Below, in pieces: positions 32,384-43,364 of a stretch of 64,000 nucleotides of DNA. Where the stretch lies: positions 91,124,850 to 91,188,849 of the forward strand of contig NC_067473.1 in the NCBI RefSeq assembly GCF_947179515.1, written 5' to 3'. The notes under the pieces were generated by a model. It was not told where the DNA came from and made no database searches. It worked only from the letters and a program-made list of their open reading frames with translations. How positions within the stretch are numbered: position 1 is the stretch's first letter; each line of letters opens with the position of its first letter. Source of the DNA: Apodemus sylvaticus. Its lineage: Eukaryota > Chordata > Mammalia > Rodentia > Muridae. The translations under genes were made by a program, and so were the position numbers.

Positions 32384-32433
32384 CCTCCCTTCTTCCCTCC
32401 CTCCCTCCCTCCTTCTCTCCCTCTCTCCCTGTC
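32336..32433 (+). repeat. (CT)n / (CTCC)n microsatellite
   Basis: About 45 bases of perfect CT, then CCCTCCCT-type units. All-pyrimidine for nearly 100 bases, so triplex-prone. Frames through it encode Leu-Ser repeats and are artefacts. Confidence 0.95.
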
Positions 32434-33590
32434 TCCTAAAAGCCTCCATTGTGCATATAAACTACATTTTCCTTAGATATTTTTTAGCACATAAGCTTTC
32501 TCCGTAGCTGGGCCACAGAGAATAGTGCTAGCCAGCGGAAACACAGATGAGCGAGTGTCCCTGCGGCAACCTGGATTCCTTAGGTATATTCTCTGAAGTG
32601 CTACAGCTGCATCAGATTGAGCCATTCGGTGGGTGGAGACTATCTCTTTTCAACGATGTTCTTGCCCACCCTCTCTCCAAGAATGGAGTTGGTCGATAAC
32701 AAAGCATACAAATGGGAGGCACGTTATGGCTAAGTCGGGATTGAGAACCTGAAAACAGACTGTCCTGCAGGCTTTAAATGAAACAAGTTTGAACTACCCA
32801 GCAGCTATACCAGTGTTACAGTTCAAATTTCTCAGGGGCTTCAGTGTGCCAGCTGAGAGTAGTCTCTTACAGAGAAGTCTGCAGATCATAGTCCCAGAGC
32901 CTGGAGCCACTCAGAGGTCTCTAGAGCAGCAGGTCTGGGAGGCTGGATGCAAATGCCAGATGAACTTCCCTCTGCTGACCAGTGGAGTATGGAGTCTTGC
33001 AGGTAAGACAGGAGTGAGTTCTCTGTCTGAAGCTAGTTGAGTCTTGGAGGCTCAAGTGAGTTCTCTGAGAAGAAAGAAGTGTCACTTATGGGGCGCCAGC
33101 AAGTTCATTTCCTGAAAACTCCTACAGAGGAGAGGCCTCAGACAAAGGGGTGCATTCTCATGTCTCCAACAAACTGAATCTAGAACATGGGTTGGGATGT
33201 GGTTCTGAAGTCTCCATGTCTTCCTTCGACATAAAGCAGGCCAATTTATTGAAAGGCAGCTGCACCCTGATTGTCTAGCCAATCATGGAAGAGCTGTCAA
33301 AAGTCATCACCTGTCCTGGTTGCTGTGATAGTCTTCTTAGGCCACTATCTCTGTCTTTTCTGCCCTGGTTGTACTGACAACTCTGATTGTCAAGAACTAG
33401 GGCCCTGTTGAAGGGAGGGGTTTTGTTTATCCTCTGTCCCCCTCATGTGCTGAACTTGATTTCCCCTCCCTGGGAGAAAACTTCCCACAGGCACAATGCA
33501 GAAGTCCCTTACAGCACAAAGCTCTATTGGTAGGGGAGAGAGGAGGTTGTTCCAGTTTTAGTGAGCTATCTCCAGACTTGGGGCTTTCAC
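32434..33590. other. Unassigned sequence
   Basis: About 1.2 kb without a recognised gene or clear repeat. An 83-codon plus frame (32789-33040) has no recognisable motif. Some parts feel LTR-like but cannot be named. Confidence 0.35.
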
Positions 33591-33599
33591 TGTTTGGCA

Positions 33600-34205
33600 T
33601 TCCCCTCAACAATGTGGAGTTTCCTCTTCTCCGAATTTCTGGATGGCATTTGCTTTCTGTTTGTTTGTGACCATTCTGACAGGTGAAATGAAATTTAAAT
33701 GGAGTTTTGGTTTGCCTTTTCCCAATTGGCTAAGTATGTTGAATATTCTTATGCATTTATTGACCATCTTTACTCCATTTTTTGAGAAGTATCTTCTCAA
33801 TTTTCTTGTGGATCTTTATTGATTGGGTTGTTTGATTTACTTTTGTATGTCCTATACGTTAACAATTTCTCCCATTCTCCAGTCTGCTGTTTCCTTTGCT
33901 GGGCAGCATCTTGTGTGCAATATCGTGTGTCACTTCTTGCTATTATTTCAGGAATTATTGGAGTCGTTTTTCAATGAGTCCTTTCATATGCTTGTGCCTT
34001 GGAGTGCTTCCGTCTAGGACTTTCAGTGTTGTAGGTTTCACACGAAGGACTTTGATCCATTCTGAAGTGATTTTGATATAGGGAGAGACATGGGAATCTA
34101 GTTTCTGCTGCATTTTAAGTACAGCTTTGCCAACATGGTTGGCTATTTCTCCAATTGATGTTTTTGACAGCTTTGTAAAATCATGCATTGTTATAGTTGT
34201 AGAAT
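33600..34205 (-). mobile_element. L1 fragment (ORF2 part, antisense)
   Basis: The reverse complement encodes an L1-ORF2-like region around a KWIKVLRVKPTTLKVL-type segment (minus frame 33955-34188) and upstream AT-rich ORF2 sequence. Several stops and indels; no poly(A). Confidence 0.65.
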
Positions 34206-35050
34206 GTTTTGTAGGATTTCTAAGTAGGTAAGTGAATTAAAATGAATTGGGGTTATCTCATCCCAATATGACTGTGCCCATATATGATGAGAAATCTAGC
34301 ATATACAAGGAGAAGGACCTCAGCGGAAACAAAGCCTACCAGCCCCTTGTCTCAGATGTCTAGTCTCCAAACCATGGGAAGGAGTAGATTTCTCTGTGAC
34401 TTTGTTATAGAGTCTGAGGAAAGCTCTCCCCCATTATTGTGGAAACAAAGCATTCTGCTTCTTTTGTGTAAGGGATCAAGATTTGTAATTACTGAGAAAA
34501 AAGCAAGTTATACCAAAGTCCCAGGTTACTAGAGCAGTTCACAATTGACTTGGGGATAAATAAATGATTAATAACTTTGCATAATGAATGTCATCTTCCA
34601 ATTGTTCCCCAAAATCAGAAATGGAAAGAGCGAATTTCCATCTATCTCTGAGCCAACTTTGAAAACACAATTCAGCTTACTATTTTAGCCTTTTTCTTCC
34701 TGCCCTCCAAATCAATAAACTCAAAGTAAAAGGCTTAGCTGCTCAGTAAAGACTGTACATTGCCAACATGAGGCAAAAACAGACCATAAATAAAAAGACA
34801 TTATGTCAAACATATACAGATCTTATCAATATTAGATGGTCAAAATAATTAATACAGAATGCAAATGGGCTTCTTTTACAATATTCTAATTCAGAATGTT
34901 TTATTCTGTATAAATAAAATACCCTATGGTTTCACCTGTCATCCCAGGCAGGAGGTAGAGTTGAGGAGATCAAGAATTTAAGGTCATCTTGTGATAAATA
35001 AAAAAGAATTTGAAGTTAGTCTGGACTATATGAGACTATTTCAAAGCAGA
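34206..35050. other. Unassigned sequence
   Basis: No gene or repeat recognised. Confidence 0.4.
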
Positions 35051-35054
35051 ACTC

Positions 35055-35405
35055 TCTTATCTAGGGTTTCAAGGCTATAATGAGACACCATGACCAAGGC
35101 AACTTTTATAAAGGACATTTAATTGGAACTGGCTTACAGGTTCAAATGGCAGGAAGCACAGAAGTGTTCAGGAAGACATGGTACTAGAGAAGGAGCTAAG
35201 AGATCTGAACACAGCCAGGGAGAGACTGTCCTCCACAGGCAGCCAAGACAAGGCTCTCTTTTGCACTGGGTGGAATTTGAGCGCTAGGAGACCTCAAAGC
35301 CTATCCATACAGTGACACTTCCTCCAACAAGGCCATGCCTACTTCAACAAGGCCACACCTCCTAATAATACCACTTCCCTTGGCCAAGCATATTCAAACC
35401 ACCAC
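35055..35405 (-). mobile_element. MT-type MaLR solo LTR
   Basis: AGGGTTTCAAGGCTATAATG, GAGACACCATGACCAAGGC, CATTTAATTGGAACTGGC, CACTTCCTCCAACAAGGCC and CCAAGCATATTCAAACCACC are the reverse-complement landmarks of an MT LTR. A 20-base block (CTTCCTCCAACAAGGCC / CTACTTCAACAAGGCC) is duplicated near its end. Confidence 0.82.
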
Positions 35406-35667
35406 AAGAACAAAACAAAACCAAAAACTATGTAATTGGTTACAACATTTATCATTTCAAATTAAGAAAATTCAGAAAGGCAAAATCATCCACTCTGCCA
35501 CCAGTGGAAAAACAATTCTTTGTTTCATATGTAACATGTATATATGTAACTGAAAATTCAAATATTATTCTCATTTTTTCTTAATGTACAGAAAACACGA
35601 TATACATTTTTTTGCAAAAGAATTTTGATTTGTAGAGTACGTATGTCACATTTTAAACGGTTATTGG

Positions 35668-35709
<42 letters not shown>

Positions 35710-36169
35710 ACTTGAGTTTATGTAATATGTAATTTGTACTTGTTTGCTACGGAGGCCAACACAGGGCACTAGATCTCTAATAGTTCATGCCATGTGTGTG
35801 CTGGAAACTGAAAGCAGGTTCATAACTGAAAGCAATCTTCCAGCCAGCCACACTATATGCTTATATTTTAATATTTTAGTAAAAGGGATTGATCCTATGA
35901 CAGGATTCTACCCCTGTGCAGTGGTGCTGTATCCAAGGTTAAACTGCATGCTTCAAAATTAACAGCTCAGGGTTAAAATAACACAATGCTACTGAGATCC
36001 TTTAGAGAACAGGATGGGGTTAAGAGGGTTCAGAGAAGCCTTCCACTCTGTTGTGTGTGTTGTTGCCTCATTGAAGAGGTAAGTATTCCTTTTCTATTTT
36101 GAACTATTTTAAAAACAAAATAACAACACTACACTGAACACAGCGAGTGTATAGAGCTCCTCCTAAAAT
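35406..36169. other. Unassigned sequence with a (GT)n tract
   Basis: A perfect (GT)n run of about 38 bases lies at 35670-35707. No gene recognised; the 72-codon frame at 35744-35962 has no motif. Confidence 0.5.
35670..35707. repeat. (GT)n microsatellite
   Basis: Nineteen uninterrupted GT units. Confidence 0.93.
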
Positions 36170-36295
36170 GCAAATTTGTGTCTTGGTGTACATTCCCAGA
36201 AATGCATTGCTAAATCAGAGGGTCTGCGCATTTTGAAACCTTTTGATAAAAGTTGGCAAATTGCTTTCCTAATGAGCTGTCATGAGTATGCTCTT
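36170..36295. mobile_element. Possible ancient L1 fragment
   Basis: CATTCCCAGAAATGCATTGC, AAATCAGAGGGTCTGCGCATTT and GTTGGCAAATTGCTTTCC resemble a widespread old mammalian LINE block. Confidence 0.35.
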
Positions 36296-36954
36296 GAAGA
36301 AAATAGTAAACAATTGAACCAGAAAGAAATACTCTCATCACAAATTTAAATGAGCTTGGCTCTTCAGAATTCAATTCTAAGTACATACCCTTAAATCTTC
36401 AGTCCTCCCTGTTACTGGGAAAGTTAAGCAAATCAATATAATACAGAGAATGCATGCAATAGCTCTTCCATTTTAATGCCATTTAAAATATAGCCATGCT
36501 AATAAAATCTTTATTATAGTCGTATGTATTTAGTCTGTTTGACTCAGAATATTTTCTACTTTAAAAGTTTTTGCCATAGCTTTTACTATCAGGCTATTTT
36601 ATTGATTTCAAGTATGAAATACAAATGGATATCATTTTTAATTTGTCATAAATAGCTGTTTCCATAATTGATTTAATTACTTACTTTAAAATTTCTAAAG
36701 TGAAACGTGATAATAGTCTGTAAATGCTGACAAATGATGGACTGAATAGGGCAAATTTTATTCAGATTGTGAAATAATTAAGTCTTTCTTTCCTGATTTC
36801 TCAACAGACAATTATCAAATCATTCAAAGCACCTTATAGAGATGGTGCTTTAGTTCTAGTATGGTCAACAATTCTGGATATGAAAGTTATTTTTTTAAGG
36901 AAAATAGGTAAAATAAGTAGGCTAATATATTTGAAAATAAATGAAGGAAATGCC
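36296..36954. other. Unassigned AT-rich sequence
   Basis: No gene or repeat recognised. Confidence 0.4.
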
Positions 36955-37080
36955 AAGGATTTAGTTGCAGATAGTCTTGAGTTCCAATCCTGCCTTGCTG
37001 CTGGTTGGCTTATGAGGAAGCCATTTAACTTCATTTGATCTCCATATTCTTCATCTAAAAAATAACTAAGGAAAACATTT
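36955..37080 (+). mobile_element. MIR SINE fragment
   Basis: GAGTTCCAATCCTGCCTTGC, AAGCCATTTAACTTCATTTG and CTCCATATTCTTCATCTAAAA follow the MIR core order. Confidence 0.55.
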
Positions 37081-37093
37081 AGTATCATAACTG

Positions 37094-37471
37094 TTTTAGT
37101 TACCTTCCTGTTACTTTTCTATTACTGTGAAAAGACACCATTACCAGAGTAACTAATAAAAGAAAACATTTAATTTGGGACCCCTGGTTCCAGAGGACTA
37201 GAGTCCGTGACCATCAGCAGGGAGCGTGGCAGCACCAGGCAGTCATGGTGGTAGAGCAGTAGCTGAGAGCTCTCATGTTGGGAACACTACATGACAAAGA
37301 AAGAGAGAGCTGACTGTGAATGATGTGGGCTTTTGCAACCTTAAAGGCCACACCCAGTAACACACCTATTCCAACAAAGCCAAACCTAATCCTCTCCAAA
37401 CAGTTCCACCAACTATAGAACAAGCATTGGAATATATGCACCTAAGAGGACCATTCATATTCAAATGACAG
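37094..37471 (-). mobile_element. ORR1-type MaLR solo LTR
   Basis: TTACTTTTCTATTACTGTG, AAGACACCATTACCAGAGTAAC, GGTAGAGCAGTAGCTGAGAG, GTGGGCTTTTGCAACC and GGACCATTCATATTCAAATG give the reverse complement of an ORR1 LTR in complete order. No internal region next to it. Confidence 0.82.
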
Positions 37472-37631
37472 TAACTTAAAAATTGATGAGAAGCAGCATT
37501 TATCTTTAGTGATGAGTCAAAAGAGATATGCTATTTCATATTTTTAAATAAAGAGAACAATAGCATCTACTCCTTGAGCTAGATACATATATTCATACAC
37601 TGGTGGCAATTTTGCTTTCATTTGTATATAG

Positions 37632-37632
37632 G

Positions 37633-37682
<50 letters not shown>
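37632..37682. repeat. (GT)n microsatellite
   Basis: About 24 uninterrupted GT units. Confidence 0.95.
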
Positions 37683-37684
<2 letters not shown>

Positions 37685-39050
37685 ATGCAGAAAAAAAGAG
37701 ACCATATTGAAAAGCAAGAAATCACACAGCAGTTTAGAAAACAGGGACCCTATAATTGGTTGCTAGAAGTCAAGGGTTCAGCAAGGCCTACCTTACCTCC
37801 CTCTAAATTGAATTTTTGGTAAAAAAAAAAAAAATACAGTTGGAAGAAGTTACATACCTCTGCTGTAGAGCAGAAGGGCAGGACCATGGTAAGCCTGACT
37901 ATTTCAGAGAAAGGAAGGAGCAGTCAGTCCAAGGTCAGGTGAAGGCCAAGAAGAGAAAATATCAATCTTAAATCTCTAAGTCTAATATTTCATACTCACT
38001 ATGGAGAGCGGCAGGCTGTGAGGACCGAACAGCCACTCCCACAGCATCCTGGCTCTTGCCACTGGCAGCTCTGTGAGACTACACTGCTGGTGTGCTGATC
38101 CGTAGGCTATTCACTTTACCTTCCTGGGCTCCCCAGGGTAGCTTCACTCTGACAGTCAGAAAGCGCTTCCTGGAGTAGCTCCAGGCCACTGAATGCTCCT
38201 CCTGGCTCCCAGGCTTCCCAGTGGAAGACACCCTGTAACTTTTGCATTCTGAATATCTATGGAATGTCCGGGGGTGGGGGTGGGGGGAGCCACAAAAAGG
38301 CCTTCCACCAGCACAGGCCTTGCCCGTGGCTTGCCTGGGTCCTTTGCCAGCTGGTAACAAATCTTAAAATCACACCTGCAAGGCCATCACCCCGGGAGTT
38401 GAGTCAGCAGCAGCAGTCAGGTGGCAGGCTCCAGAGCCATGTGCTCCGGCAAGGGCAAGAGCTCGCAGAAGCTCGGGAGCTCAGAAGATCTACTTTAATC
38501 TCTGTGAGGATGTTGTTTGGAGCTTTCCTGGCAAGAGTTGAACAATCATCTGCTCATCCCAGTTAGAGAACTACCCAAAGCAAGGACTCCACCAGGGTCC
38601 AGCTATGAGGTCAGAAGGGTTTGTTGCAGCTACTCACAGGAATGTGGGTAAGGGGGATAAATGACAAACACAGAGGTGACTCAAAGGTAGGTGACAACTC
38701 ACAGAAACTGTAACCCTGAGCTCTCTGCAGATCAGCCTTCTACACAGGTGGGAGAGTCTTTCCAGAAACTGTATCACACTTGTAGAATGTTGGGTAGGCC
38801 CTGCTGAATCTTCTATATTTCTGCTCTCTAGGGTTCTCTTGTGAAGTTTCTAGTCTCATAAGCTTTCTTCCTCCCTCTCTGAACAAAAATTTCAGTTTCA
38901 GGAAATTGCTATAGGATGGGCCTCCTACTAGGACCCACCTGTTGTAGATTTCACCATTCCTCAGCATATTCATGGTGGAGACCAAGTTCCCAATACATTA
39001 ATCCTTGGGGGACAGAATCACACCCAATCCAAACCATGGGGGCATAGGAC
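37683..39050. other. Unassigned, partly GC-rich sequence
   Basis: 38050-38560 is noticeably GC-rich and includes GGGGGTGGGGGTGGGGGGAG at 38270-38288, a quadruplex-capable run. The open frames at 38079-38360 and 38264-38566 overlap on opposite strands and show no recognisable domain. No exon could be supported. Confidence 0.4.
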
Positions 39051-39056
39051 GGTGGG

Positions 39057-39059
39057 TGT

Positions 39060-39098
<39 letters not shown>

Positions 39099-39112
39099 GG
39101 TCTGGGTCTGTG
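39057..39112. repeat. (CTGTGC)n hexamer array
   Basis: Six to seven CTGTGC units followed by three GGGTCT units. A (GT)n run follows at 39120-39142. The minus frame through it reads Arg-His repeats, an artefact. Confidence 0.92.
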
Positions 39113-39177
39113 ATTAAATGTGTGAGTGTGTGTGTGTGTGTGTATGACTGTGACTGTGTATCTGCTCATTGATAGTT

Positions 39178-39560
39178 ATATCATTCATTCAATAAATATT
39201 CACTGAACAGTTAGGATATGCTCACTGTTGATTTAAGATCAAAAAGACAAAATTTTGAATATAATAAACCATCCATTTAAATGAGAGCAGAAACGAAAAA
39301 GACACAGCTCTAAGATTGCATGTGGGAAGGCGAGGAGAGCTCAGGAAGAAAATGAACAGGGAAGGGAACAAGAGTCTGGGGTTGCAAGCCTAGAACTGAG
39401 ATGAGGGAAGAAGGCCCTTCTGACATGTCACCTCAGACGCCATCTGAAGAAACTGAGGGAGCAGCCCTCAGAAACACTTGAGGGAAGAGCTTCCAGGCAA
39501 AGTGCGTGCATGACTAAAGCGCTGAGATAGGGAAGCCAGGAAGGCCCGCTAACTCACGCA
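39178..39560 (+). repeat. Possible ancient L2-type LINE fragment
   Basis: TTCATTCAATAAATATTCACTG at the left and GAAGAGCTTCCAGGCAAAGTG / GCTGAGATAGGGAAGCCAGG at the right are in the order of a very common old mammalian repeat. Heavily diverged. Confidence 0.4.
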
Positions 39561-39634
39561 GGAGGGCACAGGAGGACAGAACGATTTAGCACACATAAAA
39601 CACGAAGAATGCATCTGCTGACAGAAAAGCCCGG

Positions 39635-39682
39635 GAGTCAAATGGTTCTATCTTTGTCTCTTCAGATTCCAGCGTTATCTTA
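39635..39682 (+). repeat. 48-bp inverted repeat, left arm
   Basis: 47 of 48 bases match the reverse complement of 40732-40779 (single difference at 39673). The match contains CTTTGTCTCTTCAGATTCCAG. It is not part of any repeat I recognise. Confidence 0.88.
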
Positions 39683-39859
39683 CTTGTAATTACAATCCTT
39701 ATCATTAGCCATTTTGTTTAATTACCCTTAATATTTTAAAATTGTTTCAAAGTGTTCAATGTGTCTCCAGATATCTGTAATTATAAATACTCAGTGGCAT
39801 TTTAAGCCATTATGTGAATAATTTCTGGTTCTATACATATATAATATAGTCTTTTCTTT

Positions 39860-40072
39860 GGAGACTTTATTTTTATTTTATGTATGTGGATGTTTTGCCT
39901 GTATATATGTCTGTGTACTATGTGTACACAGTGACCATGGAGGTCAGGAGGTCATCAGAGCACCTGGGACTACAATATTGGAGGGTCTTGACCTACCAGA
40001 GGTGTGCTGGGCACAAAACCTGGGTCCACTAGAAGAGCAGCCTCTGAGCCATCTCCCCAACCCCTACAAGAA
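39860..40072 (-). mobile_element. B3-type SINE
   Basis: TTTATGTATGTGGATGTTTTGC, GACCATGGAGGTCAGGAGG, CAAAACCTGGGTCCACTAG and AGCAGCCTCTGAGCCATCTC form the reverse complement of B3, with the tRNA-like head at the right end. Confidence 0.75.
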
Positions 40073-40731
40073 ATTTTTCCAAGGCAGGTTCCATCTCTCT
40101 TATTTCCTTTAGTAACCTGGGTTCTTACTGTATTTGGCACATCAATTACTTGTATCTGATATATTCACAAAGAGTTGTCTTCATTGACTGAAGGAATGGT
40201 CTTATTTCAACTACAGATTTGCAGTCCGGCCTCATTCACTAAAAAGTTGACCATGTTTTCTCACGCAGATTATTACTTGGAATGGCCTCATTAGCTCATT
40301 CATTAATTTTTTATTGTCTTTGAGTATCAGTGTGTAAGTACAATTGGAATATGGTACAGAGAAATTGTTAGAAAAGGCAGAGCTCCTCTGAGTTAGACAG
40401 CTTGTTAGCAGTTGTCAATTCAACTAAAATCTGCCACATTATGCCACAGATCCACCCATCTGGCCCTCCGTTTCATTATTATTTTTTTTATCCATTTGCT
40501 AAGGCTTGTTTTTTTTTATTAGAAATTATTGTGCAGCACTGAGTATATATAACATTTTGAAGAAGGCTTTTCCCTCTCTTTTCATTACCTGCTAGAAGAA
40601 AGGGGAAATCTTTTTAAGGTCAAAACTCATATTACATTTAAAAGCTATGTAATTCACAATATTATTTGGATGAAGTATATTGAACATTTGCTCAGTGTCT
40701 TTGCCATCTGTGTCATGCTCCCAGTGCCTCT
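40073..40731. other. Unassigned sequence
   Basis: No gene or repeat recognised between the B3 and the right arm of the 48-bp inverted repeat. Confidence 0.4.
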
Positions 40732-40779
40732 TAAGATAACACTGGAATCTGAAGAGACAAAGATAGAACCATTTGACTC
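40732..40779 (-). repeat. 48-bp inverted repeat, right arm
   Basis: Reverse complement of 39635-39682 with one mismatch; arms are about 1.05 kb apart. Confidence 0.88.
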
Positions 40780-40837
40780 ACAGGAAAATAAGCTGAAGAG
40801 TTAGAAGCTGAAAATTAGATTGTTCCTAAGAGGAGTC

Positions 40838-41156
40838 TGTCTTAGTTACTGCTCCATTGCTGTGAAGAGGCACCATGACCAAGGCAACTCTTACAAAAGA
40901 AAGTATTTAACTAGGGGATTGCTTACAGTTTCAGAGATTGAGTCCACCAAAATGTAGCTGAGCATTTCACATTGTCATTCTAAGGCAGCAGGCAGAGTGA
41001 GAAAGGTTGAGGAGAAGGTGTGGGGGAGGGGCAAGTGGGTAAGAGGTTGGAATGGGTTTAACAAGGCCCCACCTCCTAAACCTTTCCAAACAGCCCTGAT
41101 GGGTCAACATTCAAACATATGACCCTATAGGATCCACTCTCATTCTAAATACCAGA
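40838..41156 (-). mobile_element. ORR1-type MaLR solo LTR
   Basis: TTAGTTACTGCTCCATTGCTG, AAGAGGCACCATGACCAAGG, GGGATTGCTTACAGTTTC, AAGGCCCCACCTCCTAAACC and CACTCTCATTCTAAATACC give the reverse-complement order of an ORR1 LTR. Confidence 0.8.
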
Positions 41157-43095
41157 GTCCTCAGAAATTACCACAATCTCTTAATTTCAACTTTTCGTTT
41201 GACAGCAGAAGTCTTTATTTTATTCAGCAGAAACCAGCCTAAATGATTTTTAAGAGAAAATATGCATTTTATGTTGCCATTCTGGATTGGTAAAAAATAG
41301 TAGGAATTTTTTTATCTTTTTGCTCCTAAAATTCCACACCAAAAATTAAAATTCAGAGGTAAATCATTATTAATACTATACTACTCTATGAAACAAGCAA
41401 AGATTTAATTGTTTTGCCATTAGTCAAAGGCTACAGTTATTTCATTGTATGGAAACACAATAAAAGAATGTCTCAGAAAGTTCCAGAAAGTTCGTTCGGC
41501 ATTGTTCACACTAGTGAATAAAACTCTACAAGCATACAGAAAAATTAATGGTACTAATATCTCCCAGATTGTATTTTAACACACTTCGAACCATAGAAAC
41601 CTAAACAACAACAAAACCTATCTACTACAGTGGAAACCTTCTGCCTAAATAAGGGTGTTTAATAAAAAAAAAAAAACTATAATTCTGTCTTTAAGAAATT
41701 ATCATTCTCTGAGGATACAAAAAATACAGATCAAGCAGGAACTAGATGGGAGAACAAAGAGCTGCCAACCCAGCCCTGAGGGGGCAGAGGCAGAAGGGCC
41801 TGGGGAAGAGACAGAGCAGTGGGCACAGGGGGAAAGAACTGTTCAAAATGAACAACAGAAAAGGACATAACAACCTCCAGGCTCCTAGGCTTGCCCATCC
41901 GGCCCAGGAGATGGCACTTCCTGAGAAGTAGCTCTCACACACTCTCCTGTTAGCTTATCCCTTTCACCTGCCCTAGGTCCTGGGCAAGTGCCCCACCAGT
42001 ATCTTTAGTGTAGATGTTCTTATATACAGAGCCTTCTGTTTTATTCTTAGGGAGTTTCCATGGGTTTATTCTCCCTTCAAGAAGCTCACTTCCTACCTGC
42101 AGTACCTCTCAAAGACTCTCAGCTGCAGAATGGTTCAGTCCGTCCAGATTTTCTGATGACTCTTTGGTACTTTGTTCTATTACACTTAGTTTGAGAAGCT
42201 TTGAAATTCATGATTTTAAAATACATCCTAATCCATACTGCGTTCCTTCTTATTCTAAAACTGATGGACATTCCTGAAGCTTTATTCTTTATCTGCTTTT
42301 GATATGATGTCAAGGTCAGTGACACACACACACACACACACACAAAGTTGTCCTTGTCTTCTCTCTGTGCTAGGTATCTTCTCTTTCATTCGGCCTCCAC
42401 TATAGCACCCTTGTGAATTCATTCCTAGAAATGCTTACCTACAAATTTTCAAATTCTCAGACTTGATGGCAAAGAAGTATCCAAAATGATGATGGCTGAG
42501 TGCTCTGGGGACTTTGGAAATGAAGATAGTTTGATGTGTTCTTCCTGGGACAGGCTATAACCCTCAACCTTGTGTAATTTCTGTAATTCATCCAGAATTT
42601 ACCTGCCACTTCCTCATCATGACATTACATTATAGTTATACAACTCAGACTCCTTACAATACATTGTAAGAAGTTATGCTGAGAAGATTAGAACCAGAAA
42701 CAGGAGGTGGTGCAAGCTTTTCTATATAAGTCAAACAGTCCCAAGATTGCCTTGGTAAATTCCAGAGGAATCAGACATAGGTCAGGAGTAAGCATGGCCT
42801 CTGTGGAGGAATTAGGAGCATGTCTCTTGCTGTCTTCCAAGTCAGTATTGTGCTTCCACTAAGTTATGCTGAAAGTCGCAGCAGGGTCACTCTTTGGGCC
42901 TGTTTTCTATATGAGCATCAGTATTTCAACATAAGCTATGAAATACTGATCTAATCAACTGTTTGTGAAGAATCCAGAGACTCTGGGATAGGTAAAGGAG
43001 GACACACACCTGCTTCTATTTAATCATATGAGGGTTATAAAGTTTCCTTGCCTCCTAGAGCATCTAAGATTCTTAGTGGTAAGGACAAAATCCTT
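41157..43095. other. Unassigned sequence containing one arm of a direct duplication
   Basis: About 1.9 kb. It includes 41481-41572 (see that entry), a (CA)n run at 42322-42343, and otherwise nothing recognised. Confidence 0.4.
41481..41572 (+). repeat. Direct duplication, left copy
   Basis: 92 bases repeated at 45560-45654 in the same orientation. The last 54 bases are identical; the first part has four mismatches and a three-base indel. Flanks on both sides are unrelated, so the edges are sharp. No poly(A) or known repeat features. Confidence 0.88.
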
Positions 43096-43364
43096 GTGAT
43101 GATTTGCACATGATTTCCCAGGGAGTGGCACTATTAGGAAGTGTAGCCTTGTTGGAGTAGGTGTGTCACTGTGGGTGTGGGCTTTAATACCCTTTTCCTA
43201 GCTGCTGGAAAGTCAGCCTCTAGATGAAGATGTAGATCTCTATGTTCCTCCTGCACCATGCCTGAAGAATGCTGCCAAGCTCCCTCCTTGATGATAATGA
43301 ACTAAACTTCTGAACCTATAAGCCAGCCCCAATTGAATGCTGTTCTTATAAGAGATGCCTTGGT
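43096..43364 (+). mobile_element. MT-type MaLR LTR, 5' part, split by an L1
   Basis: CCCAGGGAGTGGCACTATTAGG, GTGTGTCACTGTGGGTGTGGG, CCTGCACCATGCCTGAAGAATG and AACCTATAAGCCAGCCCC run in MT LTR order and stop at AAGAGATGCCTTGGT, where an L1 is inserted. The LTR resumes at 44962. Confidence 0.85.
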
